In this document: positions 44,800 through 52,708 of the stretch, piece after piece
How positions within the stretch are numbered: position 1 is the stretch's first letter
How the letters are laid out: each line of letters starts with the position of its first letter
NCBI GenBank assembly: GCA_020633555.1
Contig: JACKDL010000011.1
Span: forward strand, 1-64,000
Direction: 5' to 3'
Origin: Myxococcales bacterium
GTDB taxonomy: Bacteria > Myxococcota_A > Bradymonadia > UBA7976 > UBA1532
DNA length: 64,000 nucleotides
The notes under the pieces: model-generated
What the model saw: only the letters and a program-made list of their open reading frames with translations
Database searches by the model: none
What the model was told of the DNA's origin: nothing
Made by a program: the position numbers and the translations under genes

Positions 44800-45840
44800 T
44801 CAGCAGGCGCCGGCGCTTGCACGGCGCCGGCGCCGCAGGGCCAGCAGCGAGATGGCGGCCAGCCAGCCACTGCCCGGCGTGTTCGGGGCGGCCGAGCAGC
44901 CGTCGTCGCCGCCTCCGCCCTCGTCGTCGTCGATGAAGTCGTCGCCGCCGGTCCCGCCCTGGCCGCCGGCGCCGCCTGCGCCCGGCTCGTCGCTGGGCGG
45001 GAACAGGCCGCCGGCGCTGTCGATGATCCAGCCCCGGTAGGCCGGCGCGTAGGTGTAGATCCCGCCATCGCCGCAGGTGGCGTCGCTGTTGTCGACCCCG
45101 CGCGAGGTGACGCCCACGAGCCAGGGCGCTTCGCCGTCGCCCAGCAGGTAGACGGGTCCGCCCGAGTCGCCGGGGCAGGTGTCGGTGAGGCCGGGGCCGC
45201 CGACCAGGATCTCCTGGCCCACCTGTTCGGCGAAGGCCGCTTCGCCGATGTAGAGCAGCCCGCTGTCGTCCTGATCGGGGCCGGTGGCGCCGTAGCCGGT
45301 GAGGGTGAGCTCGGTGCCCGCGGTCAGGTACTCGCCGGCCGAGGCGGCGTCGGGCACCTCGACCCAGGGCAGCTCCGTCACGGCGTCGCTCAGCACCAGC
45401 AGGGCGATGTCGTCGTAGCGGCCCGCGCCGGTGGGGTGGTCGGGCTCGGCCTCATAGGGGTACTCGGGGTGCAGGACGACCTGTGTCACGGCGTAGACGG
45501 CCGGCGCCTGGGCCACGTCCACCGCGCCCGCCACCACGCCCAGCTCATTGGGCTGGAAGACGCGCACGATGGCGTCGGTCTCCTCGTCCTGCTCGACGAC
45601 GCAGTGGGCGGCGGTGAGCACCAGGCGCGGGGCGATCAGGGCGCCGGTGCAGTTGGCCTCGTCGCCGCTGGCGTCGGTGAGGGCCACGGTGGCGTGCAGG
45701 TCACCCGCCGTCGCGCGGCGGCCGCGGGTGATGGGTCGCCGCGCGGTCTCGGTCGGCGGTGGGGTGGCCTCGGGGGCGCAGCCGGCGAGCAGCACCGCGC
45801 CCAGGGTGGCGGCCCGCCAAGGGAGCTCAGGGCGCCTCAT
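44800..45840 (-). CDS. trypsin-like serine protease (S1) with MYXO-CTERM tail
   Basis: This encodes 346 residues with an N-terminal lipoprotein-type signal (AVLLAGC). The S1 protease domain has His79 (LTAAHC), Asp144 (YDDIALL) and Ser226 (CPGDSGGP). An acidic Gly/Asp linker leads to DDGCSAAPNTPG, a hydrophobic segment and RRRRR at the C-terminus, the MYXO-CTERM surface-sorting signal (TIGR03901) processed by myxosortase in Myxococcota. The ATG at 45840 has GGAGG 6 bases upstream and overlaps the end of the upstream Kazal-like gene by 14 bases, so the two are coupled. Confidence 0.92.
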   Translation of the reverse strand: MRRPELPWRAATLGAVLLAGCAPEATPPPTETARRPITRGRRATAGDLHATVALTDASGDEANCTGALIAPRLVLTAAHCVVEQDEETDAIVRVFQPNELGVVAGAVDVAQAPAVYAVTQVVLHPEYPYEAEPDHPTGAGRYDDIALLVLSDAVTELPWVEVPDAASAGEYLTAGTELTLTGYGATGPDQDDSGLLYIGEAAFAEQVGQEILVGGPGLTDTCPGDSGGPVYLLGDGEAPWLVGVTSRGVDNSDATCGDGGIYTYAPAYRGWIIDSAGGLFPPSDEPGAGGAGGQGGTGGDDFIDDDEGGGGDDGCSAAPNTPGSGWLAAISLLALRRRRRASAGAC

Positions 45841-46315
45841 CGGTGACCTCCGCGCTGGCCGCGGGCGCGCCGCAGCGCCCCTTGTGGCGCACCGAGAAGC
45901 CGCGGGCGCGGGCCACGCAGGTGTTGCACAGATCGGCGCCGTCGCAGGCGCACACCCGGGGGCAGGTGCGGGCGCAGCCCGTGGGCCGGGCGGTGCACAC
46001 GCCGGCCACGTCGCCGTCGCCGCACGCGGCCTCGTCGGGGAAGCGGCAGTAGCCGTCGGCGTCACACAGGCCCCGCGCGCCGCCGCAGGGTGCGCCCAGG
46101 GGCACGGTGCCCACGGGGGCGCGCTTGGGGGTGGCGTCCGGGGTCGTGGCGGCAGTGGACTCCGGAGTGGCCGCCACGCTGGACGCCGCGCTGGCCGGGG
46201 CGGGCGGCGTGGAGTTGGCGCTGCCACAGGCCAGCAGGCCCAGCGCACCCACACTCAGGCTCAGCGCCAGGGCGAGCCGGTGGGTGGACGTGGGGCGGGG
46301 CGACACGAGACGCAT
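45827..46315 (-). CDS. Kazal-like Cys-rich lipoprotein
   Basis: This encodes 162 residues with a lipoprotein signal (lipobox LLAC) and an Ala/Thr/Pro linker. The C-terminal ~75 residues have about twelve Cys in two parts: a CGGARGLCDADGYC-type module and a Kazal-like module with CPRVCACDG, LCNTCVARARGFSV and a final Cys. The spacing resembles the Kazal inhibitors common in myxobacterial lipoproteins, though the usual Tyr in the TYxNxC block is replaced. It lies upstream of, and overlaps, the S1 protease gene, so it may inhibit or present that protease. Confidence 0.8.
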   Translation of the reverse strand: MRLVSPRPTSTHRLALALSLSVGALGLLACGSANSTPPAPASAASSVAATPESTAATTPDATPKRAPVGTVPLGAPCGGARGLCDADGYCRFPDEAACGDGDVAGVCTARPTGCARTCPRVCACDGADLCNTCVARARGFSVRHKGRCGAPAASAEVTDEAP

Positions 46316-46387
46316 GGGACCTCCGCAGGGGGTGTCGACGGCAGAGTGCGCAGCCTACCGGCCCGCCCGCGGGGCTGACCAGCGCCG

Positions 46388-47551
46388 TCAGGCCAGGACG
46401 GGCGCCCCGTCCACCCACACGCCGGTGACCCGGCTCTCCACCGCCAATGGCGGGCCGTCCAGCAGCACCAGATCGGCGTCCAGGCCGGGCTTGAGGCGCC
46501 CCACGCGGTGGGCCACGCCCAGCAGATCGGCGGCGGTGGCGGTGATGCAGCGCAGGGCGGCCTCGGGCTCGACGCCGTGGCGCACGCACAGGCCCGCCTG
46601 CAGGGGCAGGTACTGCACGGGCACGATGGGGTGGTCGGTCATCACCGCCACCCGCAGGCCGGCGTCCAGCAGGGTCTTCACGTGCTCGAAGCCGAAGTTG
46701 AGCTGCTCCGAGTTGCCGCAGGTGCGGAAGGCCGGGCCGTACACGATGCCCACGCCGGCGGCCTGCACCTGATCGAGCACCATGGGCGCCTCGTAGGCGT
46801 GCTCCAGGATGAGCTCCAGGCCGAACTCCTTCGCCAGCCGGATGGCCGTGAGGATGTCGTCGGCGCGGTAGGCGTGGGCCCGCACGGGGATCTCGCGGTT
46901 CAGGGCCTGGACCAGCACGTCCAGCCCCCGGTCGGGCGGGGTGCGATCGGGATCCAGCAGCCGGGCCTGCTCGTAGCGCTCGGCCTTCTCGAACGCCTCG
47001 CGGAACAGGTGGGCGATGCCCATGCGGGTCAGGGGCATGCGGCCGCTCTTGATCCCGTGGCTGTGCTTCACGTTGTGCCCGAAGGCCACCTTCAGGTGGT
47101 CGCGGGGCCTGAGCGCCATGCGCTCCACGTCGTTGCCCACGGTCTTCATGACCACCGCGGTGCCGCCGATGACGTTGGCGCTGCCCGGCAGGGTACACAG
47201 GGTGGTGACGCCGTGCCGGCGGGCCTTCTCGAAGGCCATGTCGCCCGGCCAGATGGCGTCCAGCGCGCGCATCTCGGGGGTGACCGGGCGGGTCATCTCG
47301 TTGAAATCCTTGGACTCGCCCACGAAGCCCTCGGGCAGGTTGCCCACGTGGGTGTGGGCGTCGATGAAGCCCGGGCACAGGTGCTGGCCCGTGCCGTCGA
47401 TGACCTGCCCGCCGCCGTCCACGGGGCAGGCGGGGCCCACGCTCACGATGCGGCCGCCTTCGACCACCACCTGGCCGTCGGGGATGAGCGCGGCCGCGCC
47501 CTCCAGGCCGGTGTGCACGGTGGCGCCGCGGAAGATCAGTCGCTCGGCCAT
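46388..47551 (-). CDS. amidohydrolase (imidazolonepropionase-like)
   Basis: The 387-residue cytosolic metal hydrolase has the HxH metal pair at His66/His68 (GFIDAHTHVGN), later His ligands in PVRAHAYRADD and LILEHAYEA, and an Asp in AVMTDHPIVPV. The C-terminal block GRLKPGLDADLVLLDG restores the composite beta sandwich typical of the superfamily. The sequence resembles imidazolonepropionase-like and prolidase-like amidohydrolases of unknown substrate. ATG 47551 has GAGGG 4 bases upstream. It is divergent from the M6 protease gene across 92 bases. Confidence 0.9.
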   Translation of the reverse strand: MAERLIFRGATVHTGLEGAAALIPDGQVVVEGGRIVSVGPACPVDGGGQVIDGTGQHLCPGFIDAHTHVGNLPEGFVGESKDFNEMTRPVTPEMRALDAIWPGDMAFEKARRHGVTTLCTLPGSANVIGGTAVVMKTVGNDVERMALRPRDHLKVAFGHNVKHSHGIKSGRMPLTRMGIAHLFREAFEKAERYEQARLLDPDRTPPDRGLDVLVQALNREIPVRAHAYRADDILTAIRLAKEFGLELILEHAYEAPMVLDQVQAAGVGIVYGPAFRTCGNSEQLNFGFEHVKTLLDAGLRVAVMTDHPIVPVQYLPLQAGLCVRHGVEPEAALRCITATAADLLGVAHRVGRLKPGLDADLVLLDGPPLAVESRVTGVWVDGAPVLA

Positions 47552-47643
47552 GGGGCCCTCGCCGTGGAATCCAACGCAGGGCTTGTAGCACGGCGCCCGG
47601 GCCGCTTGAATCGCCCGGTTCACGTCCCACCCTCGGAGTCGCC

Positions 47644-50415
47644 GTGCGCCGCCTTGCCCTGTCGCTGCTTTCCTCGCCGCTGATCGCCCTGGCCGTGGCC
47701 GCGCCGGCCGTGGCCGCGCCCGGCGGGGGTCTGGATCACGCCCGCGCCCGGCTGATGGATGACCTGGCGCACCTGCGCTTCGAGGCGCTGGGCAACCCGG
47801 TGACGCGCTGGGATCACCTGCCGCCGGTGCATGCCCCCGAGGCTGAGCCCCACAAGCAGCTCGTGGTGCTGGTGCGCTTCAGCGACCTGGGCTTCGAGCG
47901 CTACCAGGGTGACCAGGCGCAGGATCAGAAGCTGGCGGCCTGGTACCAGGACAAGCTGTTCGATCCCAGGTACGAGAAGCCCAACACCCTGAGCCACTAC
48001 TACCACCGGCAGAGCCTGGGCACGTACCACCTGCAGGGGCACGTGCTGCCGCCGGTGACGCTGTCGAAGACCCGCGCCGACTACGGGCGCAGCTACCGGC
48101 AGATGGGCGGTGACTGGCGCAACGACAAGGATCCCGAGGGCCTGGTGGAGGAGGCCCTGACCCTGGTGGCGCAGGCCAACCCCGGGCTGGACTGGGCCAG
48201 CTTCGACCGCTGGGATCCGCAGGACTTCGACGGTGACGGCATCCTGAACGAGCCCGACGGCTACCTGGACCACCTGGTGCTGGTGTACGCGGGCAACGGG
48301 CAGTCGAGCTGCCACGGGCTGTACGGCCTGCAGCGCAAACTGGATCCCAACGCCGACATGGATGTGTTGAAGACGCTGGATCCCAGGGAGCTGGAGTGTG
48401 TGGACCGCCTGTGGCCGCACCGCTTCAAGATTCAGAAGCGCGAGGATCAGGGCCCCGTGGTCGAGGGGCGCATGCACGTGCGCGGCGGCATGCAGATCCG
48501 GCCCGGCCTGTGGTCGCTGGACTACAACATGCAGTCCGAATACACCGAGCCCAGCACCTTCATCCATGAGTTCGGGCACAGCATCGGCCTGCCCGACATC
48601 TATGCGCGCACCAGCAACAACAGCACCGGCGGCTGGGAGGTGATGAGCGCCACCAGCAGCCCCGTGGCGCAGAACATGAGCGCCTGGTCGCGCATCCAGC
48701 TCGGCTGGCTGAACCCCCGCGTGGTGCTGCCCCCGGCCTTTGGCGGGCAGAAGGTGCAGTCGGTGTACCTGCGCCGGCTGGACGAGGCGCTGGACGCCGT
48801 GCCCACGGCGCACCGCAAGCGCGCCGCGGGCCTGCACCGCGCGGCGCTGGTGGCGCTGCCGCCCAAGAGCCAGCAGGTGAAGCTGGCCACCCCGCCGCAG
48901 GGGCAGCAGGGGCTGTACAGCGGGCAGGGCAACCACCTGAGCCAGACGGCGGCGTTGAGGCTGGATCTGAGCAAGGCGCAGCAGGGGCAGCCCATTGCGC
49001 TGAGCTTCGACGCCTGGTGGCAGATCGAGGCCGGCTGGGACTTCGCCTACGTCGAGGTGCGAGCCGGCGACGCCTGGGAGCGCATCCAGACGAGCGACAA
49101 GCGCTTCATGCCGGCCAAGCACGGCCACGACGGCAAGCACACCCTGCCGGGCTTCACGGGCCTGTCGGGCGACCTGGACGGCGATGGCAAGAACGAGAGC
49201 GCCCAGGGCTGTGATCCCAGCGAGAAGATCGCCCACGGCGAGGACAAGGCGGGCCAGAAGGAGAGCCCCTGCAAGGCGGCCACCTGGGTGCGGCCGAGCT
49301 TCGATCTGTCGCCGTACGCGGGCCGCACCGTCACCGTGCGCATCCGCTACTTCACCGACATGGCGGCGGTGGAGCCGGGCATCCTCATCGACGATCTGAA
49401 GGTCACCCAGGGCGACACCGTGCTGTTCGCCGATGACTTCGAGGGCGAGCGGCGGCCCCGAGCGTGGCAGCTCGACGGGTGGACGCCCTCGGCGGGCGAG
49501 CACACCCTGCTGGTGCCCCACTACTATGTGCTGGAGTTCCGCGACCCCTACGCCGAAGGCAGCTACGACAACGGCCTGGGCGATCAGGGCTACCGCTTCT
49601 TCTGGGATGTGAAGCTGGGCCGTCTGCGGGCGCTGCGGGTGCGCCCTCGCCCGGGCGTGCTGGCCTGGTACTTCGACGGCGCCTACGCCTGGAGCGAGAA
49701 CGACCCCGCCACCAACGGGCCGGGCCGCGGCTCGCTGCTGGCGCTGGACGCCTGGCCCAACGAGACGCCGATCCCCGGCCTGGAGGACATGGCGCGGGGC
49801 CAGTTCGAGGCTTTCGACACGCACTACGACGTGAAGGCCGAGGCGGATCAGAAGACCTTGCAGGCGGCCTTCCGCGAGACCGTGTGCGCCGTGCGCAACC
49901 CGGACTATCGGCCGGTGGATCTGGACGCCGAGGCGCTGGGCGGGGCCTGCCCGCAGGACACCGCCTTCATCGACACCTTGACCGTGGACGGCAAGCAGCT
50001 CGTGTTCGGCTACGAGCTGGTGAACCGCTTCCTGCCGGGCCCCGAGCGCGAGAAGCGCGACGGCGTGAGCGAGCTGTACGACTACAAGACCGCGCCCAAG
50101 AAGCCGGCCTTCTGGCGCCTGCGCGACCGCAGCCTGCGCTACCTGCACACCCTGGACGCGCCCTTCGCGCTCGAGCCCTTCGAGGACGGCTACGAGGTCT
50201 TCGAGATCGAGGGCAAGGGCCTGAAGAAGGTGCTGGGCAAGCCGCACCCGGCGGTGACGAAGTTCGACGACGGCACGCCCGCCCGCTGGCAGAACCCCAA
50301 GCTGCCCTTCGGCGGCGTGACCGTGCCCGACGCCGGCTTTGGCTTCGAGCTGGTGAAGCCCAAGGCGGACGCCCCCGAGGGGGCGCGGGTGAAGGTGTAC
50401 TTCAACTGGCGCTGA
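47644..50415 (+). CDS. secreted M6-family metalloprotease (immune inhibitor A-like)
   Basis: This encodes 923 residues with a Sec signal ending AAPAVAA. The catalytic site HEFGHSIGLPD (308-318) has the metzincin-type HExxHxxGxxD spacing of the M6 peptidases. Upstream, a GDGILNEPDGYLDHLVLVYAG block is typical of the family, and downstream, immune-inhibitor-type beta domains hold Ca-binding-like stretches (DLDGDGKNESAQG, DDLKVTQGDTVLF). GTG 47644 has GGAG upstream. Predicted role: degradation of extracellular proteins. Confidence 0.93.
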   Translation: MRRLALSLLSSPLIALAVAAPAVAAPGGGLDHARARLMDDLAHLRFEALGNPVTRWDHLPPVHAPEAEPHKQLVVLVRFSDLGFERYQGDQAQDQKLAAWYQDKLFDPRYEKPNTLSHYYHRQSLGTYHLQGHVLPPVTLSKTRADYGRSYRQMGGDWRNDKDPEGLVEEALTLVAQANPGLDWASFDRWDPQDFDGDGILNEPDGYLDHLVLVYAGNGQSSCHGLYGLQRKLDPNADMDVLKTLDPRELECVDRLWPHRFKIQKREDQGPVVEGRMHVRGGMQIRPGLWSLDYNMQSEYTEPSTFIHEFGHSIGLPDIYARTSNNSTGGWEVMSATSSPVAQNMSAWSRIQLGWLNPRVVLPPAFGGQKVQSVYLRRLDEALDAVPTAHRKRAAGLHRAALVALPPKSQQVKLATPPQGQQGLYSGQGNHLSQTAALRLDLSKAQQGQPIALSFDAWWQIEAGWDFAYVEVRAGDAWERIQTSDKRFMPAKHGHDGKHTLPGFTGLSGDLDGDGKNESAQGCDPSEKIAHGEDKAGQKESPCKAATWVRPSFDLSPYAGRTVTVRIRYFTDMAAVEPGILIDDLKVTQGDTVLFADDFEGERRPRAWQLDGWTPSAGEHTLLVPHYYVLEFRDPYAEGSYDNGLGDQGYRFFWDVKLGRLRALRVRPRPGVLAWYFDGAYAWSENDPATNGPGRGSLLALDAWPNETPIPGLEDMARGQFEAFDTHYDVKAEADQKTLQAAFRETVCAVRNPDYRPVDLDAEALGGACPQDTAFIDTLTVDGKQLVFGYELVNRFLPGPEREKRDGVSELYDYKTAPKKPAFWRLRDRSLRYLHTLDAPFALEPFEDGYEVFEIEGKGLKKVLGKPHPAVTKFDDGTPARWQNPKLPFGGVTVPDAGFGFELVKPKADAPEGARVKVYFNWR

Positions 50416-50460
50416 CCGGGCGCCATCACGGCGGGGCGAGGCGCCCCCGGGGGTGATCCG

Positions 50461-50907
50461 ATGGCCGACTTTCTGTCTGGCGTGGGCGGGACCTTCGTCT
50501 TCTCGGACCAGCCCGCGGCGCTGGCCGACTGGTACGCCGACGTGTTCGGCTTCCAGTGGCAGGCCATGGGCGACAGTCGCTACCAGATGTTCCTGGCGGC
50601 AGACCGGATGGACCCCACGAAGGTGCTCGACTTCCACTTCGCCATCATGAAGGCGAAGGTGCCGTTGCCGCCGGTGCCTGCGCCGGTGCCCGAGCCCACC
50701 GAGGGCGACGCCATGTATGGCGACCAGCCCTTCATGGTGAACGTGCGCGTGACGGACATGGACGCGGCGTTGGCGCACGCTCGCAGCCGGGGCGTGGCGG
50801 TGATCCGCACGCAGGACGAGGGGTACGGGCGCTTCGCGTGGGTGCGTGACCCGGACGGCCGCCGGGTGGAGATCTACCAGCCGATCCCCGGGGCCTTCGG
50901 GGGCTGA
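50461..50907 (+). CDS. VOC (glyoxalase/dioxygenase fold) family protein
   Basis: This 148-residue cytosolic protein has the paired beta-alpha-beta modules of the VOC superfamily: GGTFVFSDQPAALADWYADVFGF at the start and VRVTDMDAALAHARSRGV plus FAWVRDPDGRRVEIYQP at the end, where Asp-Pro-Asp-Gly-Arg and Glu are the usual late metal site. A Pro-rich loop sits between the modules. The substrate is unknown. It follows the M6 protease gene after 45 bases, and GGGGGTG lies before ATG 50461. Confidence 0.88.
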   Translation: MADFLSGVGGTFVFSDQPAALADWYADVFGFQWQAMGDSRYQMFLAADRMDPTKVLDFHFAIMKAKVPLPPVPAPVPEPTEGDAMYGDQPFMVNVRVTDMDAALAHARSRGVAVIRTQDEGYGRFAWVRDPDGRRVEIYQPIPGAFGG

Positions 50908-51039
50908 GAGCCGGTGCGGCGCGCCGTGGGTCGGCCAACGTGGGCCCCGATCCCCCCCGAAACCGTCGCCGGACGCAGCGCCGCAAGGGCCTGTCGATCT
51001 ACTTGAAAGGCGCCAACGGTCGGCGCACCGTCTTCGCCC

Positions 51040-51411
51040 ATGAGGTGGATCGCCTGGGTGCTCCGCGCCGCGGGGCTGCTGATCCTGGTCGGCGTCACGC
51101 TGGCGCCCGCGCCGAGGGCGGTAGGGTCGCCCGCAGCGGCCGCCGGTGATCTGGACGAGGCGCCACCAGCCCGCGGGCTGGCGGCGCCTCGGCCCGGGGC
51201 GCTCGCGGACGCCGCGCCCACCGAGCCCCGCCCCGCCGAGCCCGACCCCGCGGGGCCGCAGCCGCTGGCGGCGCGGTCCGCCCGCCCGCTGACCCCCCAG
51301 GCCGCGCTGTCGGCCCGCCGGCTGCTGCCGGACGCTACGACGTGCGCGCGCTCCCGCGGTCCGGTGTACCGGGTCCGCCGGTCGGGCCAGGCCCACCGCA
51401 GCGCGCCCTGA
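51040..51411 (+). CDS. possible small exported protein
   Basis: The frame gives 123 residues beginning with a good Sec-type signal (WVLRAAGLLILVGVTLAPAPRA). The rest is low-complexity Ala/Pro/Arg with two Cys-containing stretches near the end. There is no ribosome site before ATG 51040 and no family match, so it may be a chance open frame in GC-rich DNA. It is the only candidate gene between 50908 and 51527. Confidence 0.4.
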   Translation: MRWIAWVLRAAGLLILVGVTLAPAPRAVGSPAAAAGDLDEAPPARGLAAPRPGALADAAPTEPRPAEPDPAGPQPLAARSARPLTPQAALSARRLLPDATTCARSRGPVYRVRRSGQAHRSAP

Positions 51412-51462
51412 GCCGAGGAACGGCACCACTCCGAGCAACCCGTTGAACTGAAAGTGTTTCCT

Positions 51463-51514
51463 GGCGACCGACGGTCGCCTGAGGGTCGTGGTGTGGCCCG
51501 GCAGCGGCCGGGCC
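51463..51514 (+). promoter_or_regulatory. two hairpins in the leader of a small membrane protein gene
   Basis: GGCGACC (51463-51469) can pair with GGTCGCC (51473-51479) around a 3-base loop, and GGCCCGGC (51495-51502) can pair with GCCGGGCC (51507-51514) around AGCG. The second stem ends just before the GGGAG ribosome site of the gene at 51528. They could affect RNA stability or translation of that gene. No T-run follows, so they are not terminators. Chance pairing is possible in such GC-rich DNA. Confidence 0.4.
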
Positions 51515-51527
51515 CGGGAGAGTTCCG

Positions 51528-51686
51528 ATGTCTCAGACCGCCCAGAAGCAGACTTCCCAGAAGCAGACCGCCCAGAAGCCCCGGCCGACCGCCGAGCCCG
51601 TGGTCACCAAGAGCGCCTTCGTGCCGCTGTTCTGGATCTTCGTGCCGCCCATCGCGGCCATCATCCTGGCGAAGGTCTTCGCCTGA
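51528..51686 (+). CDS. 52-residue single-pass membrane protein with pentapeptide repeat
   Basis: ATG 51528, preceded by GGGAGAG, opens a 52-residue frame. The N-terminal half has three tandem 15-base units coding QTAQK, QTSQK, QTAQK, then a basic Pro stretch. Residues 30-49 (AFVPLFWIFVPPIAAIIL) form one membrane helix with a Pro-Pro kink, ending AKVFA. The hydrophilic, repetitive N-terminus would lie on one side of the membrane. No family is recognised. The next gene converges 25 bases on. Confidence 0.72.
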   Translation: MSQTAQKQTSQKQTAQKPRPTAEPVVTKSAFVPLFWIFVPPIAAIILAKVFA

Positions 51687-51711
51687 GCCGCGGGCCCACC
51701 GGGCCGGCCGC

Positions 51712-52578
51712 TCAGCTCCAGTACGCGGCGCGGGTGCGGGCCGTGTCCAACGTCATGAACCCGCCCAGCGTGAGCCGGGGCCGATCGCCGGTCACCGGCG
51801 TCACCCGGTGCACGTGCCGCCCCGAGTCGAACACCACCAGGTCGCCCGCCCGCAGGTCGAAGGCGTGCTTGCCGAAGCGCGCCTCCAAGGCCTGCGTGTC
51901 GAGGAAACGGGTGGGGAGCATGGGCGGGTTGGGATCGCTGCCCCACAGCCCATAGACCGTGAGCTCACCGCCGCCGGTGGGGGCCTGCACGGTGATGAAC
52001 CAGCTCAGCAGGCTGGTGCGATCCAGGGCCTGCGGCAGCCGCTGATACACCGCCAGCCAGTAGTGCAGGTCGTGGTGCGAGTAGATCTGCTGGCCGGGGC
52101 CCAGGGCCCGCACCGTGTAGGGGCTCCAGGGCAGGTGGCCGTCGAACTGCGCCGGGCCGGCGGCGCGCCCGCCGTTCAGGCCGCTGAACAGGTGGTTGAT
52201 GCGGGCGGTGGGCTCCAGCTCGCCGAACACCCGGGCCATGGTGGCGCGGTGGGTGCGGGCGGCCTCGCCATACTGCTCGACGCTGGGGCCCTGCATCTTG
52301 GTGAAGGTGGGGGTGGCGGCTTCGCCAATGACCTTCAGCTCGCCGCCTGGCATGCCCCGGTTGGGCGACGCCCACAGGTCGGCCAGGCCGGCGTCGTTGA
52401 TGCGATCGGCCAGGGCCTGCGCCTGGGGCAGCGCGCCGCGCACCACCACGCCGGTGTGCCGAGCCTCGAACAGGTCGGCCAGGATCTCGGGCTGCGTCGC
52501 CAGCTCGGCGGCCGTCAGCTCATACATGGACAGCGGGTGGCCTTCGCGGCCGGCGGTGTCGACGGGCTGGATCTGCAT
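51712..52578 (-). CDS. 2-oxoglutarate/Fe(II)-dependent dioxygenase-like protein
   Basis: The 288-residue cytosolic protein resembles Fe(II)/2OG oxygenases of the 2OG-FeII_Oxy/Rps23-hydroxylase-like type. The proximal HxD lies in IYSHHDLHYWLAV, the distal His in FDSGRHVHRVTPV, and the 2OG-binding Arg in DRPRLTLGGF. The N-terminal third (SMYELTAAELATQPEILADL) is a helical region seen in related proteins. GGAGG lies 4 bases before ATG 52578. The substrate is unknown. It is divergent from the MopE-like lipoprotein gene. Confidence 0.83.
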   Translation of the reverse strand: MQIQPVDTAGREGHPLSMYELTAAELATQPEILADLFEARHTGVVVRGALPQAQALADRINDAGLADLWASPNRGMPGGELKVIGEAATPTFTKMQGPSVEQYGEAARTHRATMARVFGELEPTARINHLFSGLNGGRAAGPAQFDGHLPWSPYTVRALGPGQQIYSHHDLHYWLAVYQRLPQALDRTSLLSWFITVQAPTGGGELTVYGLWGSDPNPPMLPTRFLDTQALEARFGKHAFDLRAGDLVVFDSGRHVHRVTPVTGDRPRLTLGGFMTLDTARTRAAYWS

Positions 52579-52708
52579 GGGGCCTCCACGGGTCGCCGGC
52601 AGCTTACCCGCCGCAGCGCCCGTCGCGCACGGCCTGCGAACATCCGCTGGCATCCGCCCGGGGGCATCGCGTAGACAGCCGCCGAGTCTGCGTTGCAGGA
52701 GGTGTGTC

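Noticed and set aside
50992..50997. TGTCGA, matching the ECF42 -35 pattern
   Set aside because: The nearest CGGTC-like -10 is at the wrong spacing (19 bases), and the gene at 51040 is itself doubtful.
47620..51438. A 1272-codon open frame on the - strand
   Set aside because: It covers the M6 protease gene antisense and has low-complexity His/Gln/Val-rich sequence only.
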